Below, piece after piece: positions 1-8,380 of a stretch of 64,000 bases of DNA (within the stretch, counting starts at the first letter, position 1; each line of letters begins with the position of its first letter). The notes beneath the pieces are model-generated. The model had not been told where the DNA came from, made no database searches, and saw nothing but the letters and a program-made list of their open reading frames with translations. This stretch comes from Caryophanales bacterium UBA784 (GTDB lineage Bacteria; Bacillota_I; Bacilli_A; RFN20; CAG-288). Both the position numbers and the translations under genes were made by a program. The DNA is taken from the NCBI GenBank assembly GCA_002297045.1, contig DBJE01000004.1, forward strand, positions 62,001 to 126,000, read 5' to 3'.

Positions 1-1
1 C

Positions 2-1264
2 CGTAACGGAGACTATTCCTATCTCCGCGAGCTTCCGAATCTTGATAAAAAGCGCCGTGACGACATCAGGCAGTCGGATAAGTTAAAAGCCGAGCGCAAT
101 GTCCAAAGTAAGGAAATCGGAAAGCTGAAGGCCCAGCACAAAGATGATGAAGCTAAGGCGGCAAGGGAGAAGGTTTCCTTCGATAAGGAAGAGATTGCCC
201 GTTTAGACAAGGAAATCGCCAAGATTGACGAAGATATCCACGAGAGGATGCTGAAGACTCCGAACATTCCGGATGCTTCCCTTCCTATCGGCATCGATGA
301 TACCTTTAACCGTCCGGAGAAGTACTACGGCAAGCCGACGGTCTTCAAGTTTAAGCCGAAGTCCCACTGGGAACTTGGCTTAGAGCATGGCTATTTCGAC
401 TTCGACCGTGCCGCGAAAGTCACCGGATCCCGTTTCACTTTCTATCTTGGTGCCTTCGCCCATCTTGAGCGTGCCGTTGCTTCCTTTAGGCTTGATACCC
501 ATGTCAAGGCAGGTTATACCGAAGTCTTGCCTCCCTACCTTGTCAACACCGACTCTTTGACCGGTTCCGGCCAGCTTCCTAAGTTTGCCGACCAGGCCTA
601 TAGGACCAATAACACTGGAGAAGAATACTGGCTGATTCCGACCGCAGAAGTTCCGGTCACCAACTATTACCGCGGAGAGATTCTCTCTGCCGATGATCTT
701 CCTAAATGGTTCTGCGCCTACTCTTCCTGCTTCCGTGCGGAAGCCGGTGCAGCAGGACGGGACACCAGAGGAATCATCCGTCAGCATCAGTTCCAGAAGG
801 TCGAATTAGTCAAGTTCTGTCTTCCTGAGAAATCCTGGGACGAGTTAGAGTCCCTGACCGAAGAAGCCGAAAAGATCCTTGAACTTCTTAAGCTTCCTTA
901 CCGCCGTGTCTGCCTCTCCACCGGAGACCTTGGCTTCTCCGCCGCAAAATGCTTCGATCTTGAAGTCTTCAGGCCTTCCTATAACGACTATGAGGAGAAA
1001 GACGGACTCTGGCAGAGCGTCAAGCCGGTCTATAAGGAAATCTCTTCCTGCTCCAACGACACGGACTATCAGGCCCACCGGAGGAACATCCGCTTCAAAC
1101 GGACCAAGGACAGCAAGACCGAATATGTCCATAGGCTCAACGGATCCGGACTTGCCGTCGGACGTACGGTCGCTGCCATCATCGAGAACTACCAGAACGA
1201 AGACGGAAGCATCACCGTTCCGGAAGTCTTACGTCCTTATAGGCAGAGGGACGTCATTAAGTAA
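2..1264 (+). CDS. serS: Seryl-tRNA synthetase, 5' end outside window
   Basis: Charges tRNA-Ser with serine in the cytosol. The frame is open from base 2, so the true start lies upstream of the window. The visible part holds the N-terminal coiled-coil arm (KAERN, SKEIGKLK, then PNIPDASLPIG near base 270) and the class II catalytic core: IPTAEVP, motif 2 FRAEAGAAGRDTRG followed by IRQHQF, EISSCSN, and motif 3 LNGSGLAVGRT. Conserved arginines use CGT, CGG and AGA. AGG sits at a usual Met position in AHRMNIRF (family ARRMN) and in the C-terminal RPYMQMDVI (family RPYM). A strong terminator follows the TAA stop. Identification is secure. Confidence 0.97.
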   Translation, partial: RNGDYSYLRELPNLDKKRRDDIRQSDKLKAERNVQSKEIGKLKAQHKDDEAKAAREKVSFDKEEIARLDKEIAKIDEDIHERMLKTPNIPDASLPIGIDDTFNRPEKYYGKPTVFKFKPKSHWELGLEHGYFDFDRAAKVTGSRFTFYLGAFAHLERAVASFRLDTHVKAGYTEVLPPYLVNTDSLTGSGQLPKFADQAYRTNNTGEEYWLIPTAEVPVTNYYRGEILSADDLPKWFCAYSSCFRAEAGAAGRDTRGIIRQHQFQKVELVKFCLPEKSWDELESLTEEAEKILELLKLPYRRVCLSTGDLGFSAAKCFDLEVFRPSYNDYEEKDGLWQSVKPVYKEISSCSNDTDYQAHRRNIRFKRTKDSKTEYVHRLNGSGLAVGRTVAAIIENYQNEDGSITVPEVLRPYRQRDVIK

Positions 1265-1271
1265 ACAAAAG

Positions 1272-1297
1272 GGCCGGTGCAGAGCACCGGCCTTTTT
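1272..1297 (+). terminator. Rho-independent terminator after serS
   Basis: A nine-base-pair GC-rich stem (GGCCGGTGC / GCACCGGCC) with an AGA loop is followed by five Ts, eight bases after the serS stop codon. Confidence 0.95.
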
Positions 1298-1393
1298 CTT
1301 TCTCTTTGGAAAGCGTTATCAAGTCAAAAGGAAACAGTTTTTCTCTCTTCTCCCTTTATAATAAGTAGGCTTGTCTAGGAGAAAAACATCTTT

Positions 1394-2923
1394 ATGGTGC
1401 AACAGGTTCAACAGAAGAAAAGCCTTTGGCGGAAGTTCACTTCCCTCTTTGACCAGAGGGATCTCACAAAGGGAAAGATTTTTCCTGTCTTAAGGCAGTT
1501 CATGGTTCCGATTATTCTTTCCATGATTTTCCAGCAGATTTATTCTTTGACCGATGCTGTGATTGTCGGAAAATATTTAAATGCCAACCAGGTGGCAGCC
1601 GTAAATGATGTCATCCCTATCGTCAACAGGATTACAAACTTTGCCATTGGATGCACGGCCGGCTTCTCAGTCATAATCTCTAAGGCGACAGGAGAAGGAA
1701 ATAGGGAGAAGGCACGGAAGGCTTTTGCGGTACAGCTTATCCTCTCTGTCGTTCTGACTATCCTGATTACCCTTGCCTGCTATTTCCTAATTGACCCGGT
1801 TCTCTCCTGGATCAAAATCGATAAAAACTCGACAGATCCCGGAAGGCAGGAAATCTACAAGGAAGGCTTTAATTATATCTTTATCAACCTGGTCTTTGGC
1901 TTCTTCCCTCAGATGCTCTACAACCTGATTGTCTCCTCACTGCGGGCAATCGGTGACTCTTTGTTCCCGTTCTTTTTCTTAGTCGGAGGAACAAGGAGGA
2001 ATATCCTCGGCGACCTTCTTTTGATTGTCGTCATCCCTCTCGGGGTCTCAGGTTCCGCTATTGCCACCGTTGTCTGCCAAGGAATAACGGCAGTTATTGC
2101 CTTAATTTACTTAATCATCCGATACAAACAATTCCGGCTGAAGAAAGAGGATTTCCGCTTTGGAATCAAAGATATCGGATATAACCTGAAAAGGGGCATC
2201 CCGCTTGGCATCCAATACTCCATCCTTTCTATCGGTGTCATCATCAGGTCGGCTTCAGTCATTCCTTTTGACAGGATCTATCAGGGAGGAATAGTTTCTG
2301 GAAATCCGGCGCAGAACGGATACGGAGTAGCCAATAAGCTCTCCGGAATCAGGATGATGTTCCAAAGCGCCATAGGGACAGGAAGGCTTTCCTTCATCTC
2401 CCAGAACAGGGGAGCAAAGAAAGCTGACCGAATAAAGGAAGGATTCAAAGTGGGATCCCTAAGGGAACTTGTGACCTCGCTCTTTTTGATCCTTATCGGG
2501 TATCTCAGGTCAATTCATGGTGGATATCTCTATCTCTTCCTTTCTGCAGACAAAGTGACGGAAAGCGCCATCAAGTTCGGAAATGACTATCTTTATACGG
2601 TCCTTCCCTTTTATCTCTTTTTGGGCTTTATCTTCTTTGGGCGGAACTGCATCCAGGCCCTTGAGAAACCTCTCTTCCCTCTCCTTGGCGGAATCTCGGA
2701 ACTCATTACCCGGACTGTGGTCTGTCTTTTCCTGCCTACTTTAGTCAATGGAGGACCGATTTATTCTAGTGCAAGCAGAGCAAGCTACATTGCCGTCTGC
2801 TTTGCCGATCCAATCACCTGGATTTTCTCCTGCCTCATTGTCAGGATACCGACAATAGTGAGGATCAGAAGATTAATCAAGGCAGGCAATGGCTTAGACA
2901 CACGGGCCGATAAAAAAGCATAG
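1394..2923 (+). CDS. MATE-family multidrug/cation antiporter
   Basis: Integral membrane exporter of the MATE (multi antimicrobial extrusion) family, expected to use an ion gradient to expel drugs or metabolites. The 509-residue protein has about twelve hydrophobic segments. Its first half has the family pattern VPIILSMIFQQIYSLTDAVI and VAAVNDVIPI; the second half repeats the fold (GIQYSILSIGVIIRSASV). Length is slightly above the usual 440-480, with about 30 polar residues before the first helix. The ATG at 1394 follows an AGGAG about 12 bases upstream. It stands alone between the serS terminator and a decayed region. Substrate cannot be told. Confidence 0.9.
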   Translation: MVQQVQQKKSLWRKFTSLFDQRDLTKGKIFPVLRQFMVPIILSMIFQQIYSLTDAVIVGKYLNANQVAAVNDVIPIVNRITNFAIGCTAGFSVIISKATGEGNREKARKAFAVQLILSVVLTILITLACYFLIDPVLSWIKIDKNSTDPGRQEIYKEGFNYIFINLVFGFFPQMLYNLIVSSLRAIGDSLFPFFFLVGGTRRNILGDLLLIVVIPLGVSGSAIATVVCQGITAVIALIYLIIRYKQFRLKKEDFRFGIKDIGYNLKRGIPLGIQYSILSIGVIIRSASVIPFDRIYQGGIVSGNPAQNGYGVANKLSGIRMMFQSAIGTGRLSFISQNRGAKKADRIKEGFKVGSLRELVTSLFLILIGYLRSIHGGYLYLFLSADKVTESAIKFGNDYLYTVLPFYLFLGFIFFGRNCIQALEKPLFPLLGGISELITRTVVCLFLPTLVNGGPIYSSASRASYIAVCFADPITWIFSCLIVRIPTIVRIRRLIKAGNGLDTRADKKA

Positions 2924-3138
2924 GTTTTCTTTTGTTTCGATGAATTAGGAATAAAAATGAGAAAAGGTAGATAGACAAATACAAGGGCTCCTTTCCGCTT
3001 AGGTTTTCCCGCTAGCTTTGCGATATCTTCCAATTGACTGGAAAGCTTAGATACGAAACTCATGCAACATGCCGTCAAGGCGTCTATCTGATTATTGTTC
3101 TACAGTCCTATTTAAAGCCTGGCATCAGGAAGCTCACA

Positions 3139-3185
3139 TATATCGTTGTCCTGCCCTCCTTACACAAACTTTATGCTACTCCCGG
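3139..3185. repeat. Solo copy of IS256-type terminal repeat
   Basis: This 47-base segment matches 14597-14643 with a single mismatch (position 3154, C versus T). The second copy is the right end of an IS256-family remnant and is inverted relative to that element's left end. No transposase lies next to this copy, so it is probably a scar left by deletion of an element. Confidence 0.8.
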
Positions 3186-3217
3186 AAGAGCAGACAATAT
3201 ATAGAACGGAGTACATT

Positions 3218-3376
3218 ATGGGTAAAAAAGTAGGATACATTATTCTTAGTCTGGCATTATTGTGTAGTGCAAAAGCATTAGATTTAGAGCTAGAGATAAG
3301 TCTTTCATCCAACCACGCAGCAAAGAAAGCAGCGTCAATATTGAGCCAAACCTTTAACTTTTTCGGATACTCCTGA
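3218..3376 (+). CDS. Possible 52-residue secreted peptide
   Basis: A short ORF starting with a signal-peptide-like sequence (MGKKVGYIILSLALLCSAKA) after a GGAG seven bases upstream of the ATG, ending in TGA. It lies immediately beside a solo IS end in AT-richer DNA. No family is recognised and chance cannot be excluded. Confidence 0.2.
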   Translation: MGKKVGYIILSLALLCSAKALDLELEISLSSNHAAKKAASILSQTFNFFGYS

Positions 3377-3536
3377 TGGTTCCAGAATTCTGGGAAGCAG
3401 GAGTATCGCTAGATAGCCGCCCTTTGGATTCTAGCTTCTTTTTTTGCGACAGGCCTTAAACCACCAAAGAGGGGAAACAACACTTAACTAGGATTATATA
3501 AAAGTCCGACAAGGAGGAGCATACTCTAATCCCACT

Positions 3537-4802
3537 TTATTTCCGCCCCAATAGAAAATCAATTAAAGAAACAACTTTAATAATATTATTTCCAATGGCA
3601 ATTTCCTTCTTATCTTCTTTCGTAACAATGTAAAGCTTATATTTTCCTTTTTCTTTTTCATTCAACCGCACAAGCTGTTTCACTTCTCTGTCTAACGCTT
3701 CAGGCTTTGCGATAGAATAGCATGCCTGAAGGGCAATGTTTTCTTCCGGTATCAGAAAATCGATATCCAGCTTTGTTTTACTGCTTTTTAGATAATAAAG
3801 ACCATCGCCGAATTTCTCATGCAGAGAAATTGCCACTATGTTTTCAAATAGGGCGGTGTCATCCTTTGACAAAAATAAGGAAAGGAGCCCGTTATCTGAA
3901 AAATAGAACTTTGGACTGCTTTCTTTTTCGACAAAGGAAGAATAGTAGTTTCTTAGATCAAATAATAAGAACGATTGAACGGCATACGAGCAATAGTCAA
4001 TTATCGAATTTCTGGAAAGTTCAAAACCAATGGCCTTTAATGTGTTGCTTAAACTGGTGTAAGAAACGCTGTTACAGACAGTTTCAGATATTTTTTTCCT
4101 TAACCTTCTCATGCCATTCTCATTTCGGACACCATTTCTGACAATAATATCCCCAAGAAGGACTTTTTCATAAACACTAGAAATATACTCCCGCTTATCA
4201 AAAAAACGGAGTGACTCAGGAAACCCACCGAATCGATAATAGCTTTCCAATGCATTTGCCACTCTACCCTGCGTTTTCGTCGATTGAAAAGGATCAATGT
4301 TTATTTTGTTTGCTCTAAGGTACTCTTCAAAGGAAAAGGGATAAATTATTTTAGTAAGATATCTACCTCCAAGTCTTGCATTCACTTCACGGGACAGCCT
4401 TTTCGCATTGCTTCCGGTAATATCCACTTTCCTTCCCGCATTTGCAAGGCGAATAGCGAATTTTTCCCAGCCAGTGATGTTCTGAATTTCATCAAAATAG
4501 TAGTACTTCTTTTTTTCCGTGATTTCCTCAGCAGTCAAAATGATGTCTTCGAAATCATTTGCAGTAAACCCAAGAAAACGTTCGTCATCGAAATTGAGAT
4601 AAATAATCTGTTTCCAATCAACACCTTTTTTAATCAAGTCTTTAACTCTTTTATAAAGCAAAGTAGTCTTGCCTGCACGTCTTAGCCCAATCAAAACATA
4701 ATTCCCATTTTCTTCAAAAGAATAGTTGCGATTTATTATTTTCGATTCCTTGATAGCGGTATGTTGGTCATAGATTATCTGTTTTAAAACTTCATGGTTC
4801 AT
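3537..4802 (-). CDS. AAA ATPase with DUF4143 domain
   Basis: Predicted ATP-binding protein of the AAA_14/DUF4143 group, a family common in archaea and bacteria with no settled role. Residues about 30-140 form the ATPase core: Walker A GLRRAGKTTLL, Walker B-like YYYFDEIQNI, sensor-like ITGSNAKMLSREVNARLGGRYL. The remaining 280 residues fit DUF4143, including GGFPES and a degenerate nuclease-like stretch LDIDFLIPEENIALQA near the C terminus. Conserved arginines are AGA or CGT, whereas AGG falls at the Leu/Met position of SKxLSRE. At 421 residues it is full length. It is AT-richer than its neighbours, which suggests acquisition. It has no operon partner. Confidence 0.88.
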   Translation of the reverse strand: MNHEVLKQIIYDQHTAIKESKIINRNYSFEENGNYVLIGLRRAGKTTLLYKRVKDLIKKGVDWKQIIYLNFDDERFLGFTANDFEDIILTAEEITEKKKYYYFDEIQNITGWEKFAIRLANAGRKVDITGSNAKRLSREVNARLGGRYLTKIIYPFSFEEYLRANKINIDPFQSTKTQGRVANALESYYRFGGFPESLRFFDKREYISSVYEKVLLGDIIVRNGVRNENGMRRLRKKISETVCNSVSYTSLSNTLKAIGFELSRNSIIDYCSYAVQSFLLFDLRNYYSSFVEKESSPKFYFSDNGLLSLFLSKDDTALFENIVAISLHEKFGDGLYYLKSSKTKLDIDFLIPEENIALQACYSIAKPEALDREVKQLVRLNEKEKGKYKLYIVTKEDKKEIAIGNNIIKVVSLIDFLLGRK

Positions 4803-5213
4803 CCTGCGGTCCCTCTGTTTATCATATTTTATATAAAACTTCGTGTTTTGTCCATTACATTTACTGTTTTTATGGTTTTTCGGTCATTATGGTGACCGTT
4901 TTACATTGCTTTCTGTTATTTATAAGTGACAATGAAAAAGTTTGTGCGAGAATAATAAATAGCATTCCCGGTTCCTGAGAGCAGAATAATTTCTGTACTA
5001 TATCGGTAGAGTTCCAAGACCGAGCACGTGTCAATGCAGCACCTTTCGTTCATGGTCAGTTCCGGAGCTTCAACAATTCGCCTTACATCGCAAAGGAGGA
5101 CGAACAATACCACTGCTCATCACTCTCCAACAGAAAGAGACGTCTACGCCAGTTTTTCCTTTAATTGATTACAACTTAATAAGCTTTTCGTTTTCAAACA
5201 GGATCTGCTTTTT
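4803..5213. other. Gene-poor AT-rich gap
   Basis: About 410 bases without a supported gene. A minus-strand frame at 4916-5113 (65 residues, containing LTMNERCCIDTC and STEIILLSG) has protein-like composition but matches no family I know and may be a remnant of a decayed gene. Confidence 0.4.
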
Positions 5214-5717
5214 TCACTTTTCCTCTATCTTTCGGACAATCTTTGCCGGAACACCAGCAACGACGCAATCTGCAGGAACGTCTTTCGTGACAACCGCCCC
5301 TGCTCCAACTACAGAGTTATCTCCAATTGTTATTCCAGGAAGAATAGTGACGTTTCCGCCAATCCAAACATTGTTTCCGATAGTAATCGGTTTTTGAAAC
5401 GCTAGGTGTTTCTTTCTTCCTTCAGGCGATATCGGATGTCCTACAGTCGTGATTAGGGTGTTCGGACCAATCCAGACATTATTTCCAATTGTCACCTTAC
5501 CGATATCCAGAATCGTAACATTGTAATTGGCAATAAAATCCTTTCCGACAAAAATATTCTTTCCGTTGTCACACCAGAAGTTCGGGCCAACCCACGGATT
5601 CGTATCCGCTTTGCCAAACCTATGGATTAATTGCTGTGCAATTGCTTCTTCATCTGTCTGCGGAATTTTGTGCAGTTTCTCGCATTCCACGATAGCGAAC
5701 TGCTTTCTTTTATTCAC
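5214..5717 (-). CDS. Sugar O-acetyltransferase, maltose/galactoside acetyltransferase type
   Basis: Left-handed beta-helix acyltransferase of the LacA/Maa/NodL group, which uses acetyl-CoA to acetylate sugars. Visible family marks are the aromatic segment PNFWCDNGKNIFVG, hexapeptide repeats (VTIGNNVWIGPN, ITIGNNVWIGGNVTILPG), the catalytic-histidine segment TTVGHPISPEGR, and the C-terminal VVAGVPAKIVRKI. At 167 residues it lacks roughly the first 15-25 residues of typical members. The assigned start is a GTG without a strong ribosome-binding site, so the gene may be slightly 5'-truncated or start elsewhere. It ends in TGA. No sugar genes adjoin it. Confidence 0.88.
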   Translation of the reverse strand: MNKRKQFAIVECEKLHKIPQTDEEAIAQQLIHRFGKADTNPWVGPNFWCDNGKNIFVGKDFIANYNVTILDIGKVTIGNNVWIGPNTLITTVGHPISPEGRKKHLAFQKPITIGNNVWIGGNVTILPGITIGDNSVVGAGAVVTKDVPADCVVAGVPAKIVRKIEEK

Positions 5718-6023
5718 TTCATCGTCAAAAAAAGAATACTAAAGTCACAAATCAAGCTTTTTACTTCGGCCATTTCGGTTTGCCCTCAAATTTTACTACA
5801 GCTTTTCTCTTCTTACGTGACCTATTTCCATCTCAAGGGACAATAGGAATAGGTTCTTAGAAACACCATCTATTGAGTTTTATATTTTCTAATAAGAGGA
5901 ATGATTTTCCTTATCTGCCGTTTGCATCAAAAACCGATTATCCCCTTTTCTTTTTGTCTTTACTCCACTATAATGTTGTCAGCCCTGCAAAGGGGCTTTT
6001 TATTTGGACGAAGGAGGAAACGT
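5718..6023 (+). promoter_or_regulatory. Leader and promoter region of rpmG-secE-nusG
   Basis: A TATAAT at 5969-5974 gives a likely -10 box; the -35 region is poor. Transcription would begin near 5981, so the hairpin at 5981-5997 lies at the very 5' end of the message. The first 200 bases of the gap hold nothing recognisable. Confidence 0.55.
5981..6001 (+). terminator. Hairpin with T run in the rpmG leader
   Basis: AGCCC and GGGCT form a short stem around a seven-base loop, followed by TTTTTATTT. It sits between the predicted -10 box and rpmG, so it could be an attenuator or 5'-stabilising hairpin rather than an operon end. Confidence 0.5.
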
Positions 6024-6170
6024 ATGCGGGAACATATCGTGCTTGTCTGTTCCGAGTGCCAGGCCAGAAACTACGAAACCACGAAGAAAAAGGGTGACGG
6101 GAAACGCAGGGAAGCAAGAAAGTTCTGTCCGCGATGCGGAAAGTATACAATCCACAAGGAAGGAAAATAG
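6024..6170 (+). CDS. rpmG: Ribosomal protein bL33
   Basis: Large-subunit protein of 48 residues starting MREHIVLVCSEC, with the two zinc-ribbon pairs CSEC and CPRC and the ending KYTIHKE. The AAGGAGG seven bases upstream fixes the ATG at 6024; a longer in-frame ORF starts upstream but is not needed. The segment KRMEARKFCPRC has AGG where the family usually has Leu (KRLELKK). The order rpmG-secE-nusG is the normal one in Firmicutes. Confidence 0.95.
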   Translation: MREHIVLVCSECQARNYETTKKKGDGKRREARKFCPRCGKYTIHKEGK

Positions 6171-6172
6171 GA

Positions 6173-6442
6173 ATGAAAAAAAGGAAAACGTATTTCCGTG
6201 GCGTCAGTGAAGAAGCCAAGCGTGTCCGTTGGCCAAACTCAAAGCAGCTTTGGAAGTCGGTTAGGGTCGTCCTTGTCATTGCTATCATCACAGCATCTCT
6301 GATTGCCCTCTTTGACTATGCTGCAAGGCAGATCAGGAAGGCATTTGGCGATATTTATCCAAAGGCATCGACTTCGACAAGTTCTGGGACATCCGAAGCT
6401 GTCGCAAGGTTAACATCACTGAAGAATGGAGGATTATTCTAA
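6173..6442 (+). CDS. secE: Preprotein translocase subunit SecE
   Basis: Single-span SecE subunit of the SecYEG channel. After the start MKKRKTYFRG comes the amphipathic segment EEAKRVRWPNSKQLWKS, typical of SecE (KVxWPs), then one transmembrane helix (VVLVIAIITASLIALFDYA). The start is taken at 6173, two bases after the rpmG stop. The C-terminal tail of about 30 residues is Ser/Thr-rich and longer than in minimal SecE. The stop overlaps the nusG start (TAATG). Confidence 0.93.
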   Translation: MKKRKTYFRGVSEEAKRVRWPNSKQLWKSVRVVLVIAIITASLIALFDYAARQIRKAFGDIYPKASTSTSSGTSEAVARLTSLKNGGLF

Positions 6443-7206
6443 TGGAAGAAGAAAAAAAGATAACAGAGGCAGCCTCTCTTTCTAGCGAAACAAAGGAGGA
6501 GTCTCCCGTTAAGCCGGATACAATCGTTCACCAGCACGTTTATAATCCGGACGAAGACGAAGAAGAGAGTGGGGAAGAAGAGCAGGAAGCGAACGAAGAG
6601 CTTCCTCAGAAGGCATGGTATGTCATCAATACCTTCTCCCAGCGTGAACACCAGGTTAAAGATTCTCTGGAAAAGCGTGCAAAGTCTTTCAACAGGGAAG
6701 ACAAGATTTTCCGTGTCATCTGTGCGGACTATCAGGAACCTGTCCTAGACGAGAACGGAAAACAGAAGAGGACAAAGAACAAGCTTACCGGAAAGAGGGA
6801 GCCAAAGTTCAAAACGAAGAACTACTATCCAGGATACATCTTCGTGGAAAGGATCAGGACAGACGAAACCTGGTTTGTCGTCCGTAACACTCCCGGTGTC
6901 TCCGGTATTACCGGTTCTTCCGGAAAAGGTGCTAAGCCGTTCCCGATTCCGCGGGAGGAAATCGAGCCTGTCTTAAAACGCAGGCATATTGAGGATCCCG
7001 ACAGGTACTCGGAATATAAGGTCGGAGACTGGGTTAAGATTATCAACGGAACCTTCCAGGATTCCGAAGGCGAAATCACGGAAATCGACTCTGCAAAAGG
7101 AGAAGTCCGTATTCAGATTACCCTCTTTGGCCGTGCCACCTTCGTTCCTGCGAGCTTCTCGGATATCGAGAAGGCTGATCAGGACGATTCTTCGTACAAT
7201 CTCTAA
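6442..7206 (+). CDS. nusG: Transcription elongation factor NusG with acidic N-terminal extension
   Basis: Binds RNA polymerase and controls pausing and termination. The NGN domain begins at KAWYVINTFSQREHQVK and continues through NYYPGYIFVEMIMTDETW and FVVRNTPGVSGITGS; the KOW domain is VGDWVKIINGTFQDSEGEI. The two AGG codons at 6850 and 6856 fall exactly on the family Met residues of VEMxMTDxxW. An N-terminal extension of about 55 residues, very rich in Glu/Asp, precedes the NGN domain and is absent from ordinary NusG. The start overlaps the secE stop. Confidence 0.97.
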   Translation: MEEEKKITEAASLSSETKEESPVKPDTIVHQHVYNPDEDEEESGEEEQEANEELPQKAWYVINTFSQREHQVKDSLEKRAKSFNREDKIFRVICADYQEPVLDENGKQKRTKNKLTGKREPKFKTKNYYPGYIFVERIRTDETWFVVRNTPGVSGITGSSGKGAKPFPIPREEIEPVLKRRHIEDPDRYSEYKVGDWVKIINGTFQDSEGEITEIDSAKGEVRIQITLFGRATFVPASFSDIEKADQDDSSYNL

Positions 7207-7222
7207 TCAATAAAAAACGGAA

Positions 7223-8104
7223 ATGACAGACATTCTCGTCATCGGTGCCAGCAACATTGATTTTTCCTCCCGCTCGGATAGTCCCCTAATCAGGGGCGAT
7301 TCCAATATCGGAAAGAGGACGATTTCCTTTGGTGGAGTAGGACGGAATGTCTGTGAAAACCTGGCCCATTTAAAAGACAGCGTCTCCTTTATCACGGCGA
7401 TAGGCAAAGACGTAAGGGGACAGGAAAGGAAGAAAGACCTTAAGGACAGGGGAATAAAAACCTATATTCCTGATCTTCCTTATCCTTCCGGAAGGTACAA
7501 CGTCATCCTGGACAGCAACGGAAATAGGAGTGTCGCCGTCTGCGAGACTTCCTTCCTTGACCATCTGACTGGCAAAGATATTGCCCCTTTCGATAGCTTA
7601 ATCAGAAAACATGACTCCATTGTCATCGAAGCCAATAGGAGTCAAAGCGTCATTGACTATCTATTCCATACCTATCCGGATAAGAAATTCCTTGTCGAGA
7701 CCGTATCGGCCAACAAGGTCTCCCGTTTCATCCCTTATCTTTCCCAGATTTATCTCTTCAAGTCCAATGTCCTAGAATCCAAATACGCACTGAATGAAGA
7801 GAAAGATCCTCTCTCCTTAGCGGAAGACCTCTTAAAGAGAGGAGTAAAGAACGTCGTCATCTCTAACGGACCGCGTCCCATCACCTACGGAAACAAATCA
7901 GGAATCGATCAAAGGAAGATCATTCCAAGGAAGGACATTGCAAGCGAGAACGGAGCAGGTGATGCCCTCTTCTCCGGCATCCTTCATGTCCTCAATCAAG
8001 GGAAGAGCCTAAAAGAAGCCGTCAGCTTCGGAACCTTGGTTTCGGAAAGGACGCTCTCCTGTCCGAAAGCCTGCAATCCAGAAATCGGAAAACTTGCAAA
8101 ATAA
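7223..8104 (+). CDS. PfkB-family sugar/nucleoside kinase, pseudouridine-kinase-like
   Basis: Ribokinase-fold kinase of 293 residues. N-terminal substrate motif FGGVGRNVCENLAHL, an early ITAIGKD, and the C-terminal catalytic signature ENGAGDALFSGILH with the Asp base. The N terminus (VIGASNIDFSSRS) and the GGVGRN form resemble pseudouridine kinases (PsuK) more than ribokinase or fructokinase, but no pseudouridine glycosidase gene is nearby, so the substrate is inferred only. AGG falls at hydrophobic positions, for example SGMYNVILDSNGNMSVAV. It starts 16 bases after nusG and may be co-transcribed; a terminator follows. Confidence 0.85.
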   Translation: MTDILVIGASNIDFSSRSDSPLIRGDSNIGKRTISFGGVGRNVCENLAHLKDSVSFITAIGKDVRGQERKKDLKDRGIKTYIPDLPYPSGRYNVILDSNGNRSVAVCETSFLDHLTGKDIAPFDSLIRKHDSIVIEANRSQSVIDYLFHTYPDKKFLVETVSANKVSRFIPYLSQIYLFKSNVLESKYALNEEKDPLSLAEDLLKRGVKNVVISNGPRPITYGNKSGIDQRKIIPRKDIASENGAGDALFSGILHVLNQGKSLKEAVSFGTLVSERTLSCPKACNPEIGKLAK

Positions 8105-8105
8105 A

Positions 8106-8138
8106 ACAGCCGCCTATCCTTAAGGAGGCTGTTTTTTT
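8106..8138 (+). terminator. Terminator after the PfkB kinase
   Basis: ACAGCC pairs with GGCTGT, with a further inner stem CCT/AGG, followed by seven Ts. Confidence 0.9.
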
Positions 8139-8380
8139 ACTGAGAAAATTTCTTAAAAAGCCTTCTCAGCCCAAGTCTTTGTTAATAAAGCATCCTTCAA
8201 TCCTAGTCTGAAGAAAGCCTTGTTCCGGCTATCCTCGGTCCTCTTCATATGGGATAGAAAGGAAGCGGAAAAACAAAAGCAGTCCGAAATTTCCCTTCTT
8301 TAGTTCTATTTCATCTACTCTTCTCAGCCTGTCCGTAGCTTTTCCTGCCCCATTTTCTTCGTGTAAAGTGATAAATAAAT

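Larger units (their letters stand above)
2924..3536. other. Gene-poor region with a solo IS end
   Basis: These 613 bases carry no convincing long gene. They hold a 47-base copy of an IS256-type terminal sequence (3139-3185), a possible short secreted-peptide ORF (3218-3376), and a perfect small palindrome CCAGAATTCTGG just past 3380. A minus-strand frame overlapping the MATE 3' end (2785-3078) looks fortuitous. Confidence 0.5.

Noticed and set aside
3146..3376. Pair of related genes at 3146-3376 and 14604-14870 sharing a 13-residue N terminus
   Set aside because: The shared part is translation of the IS terminal repeat; the sequences diverge completely after it.
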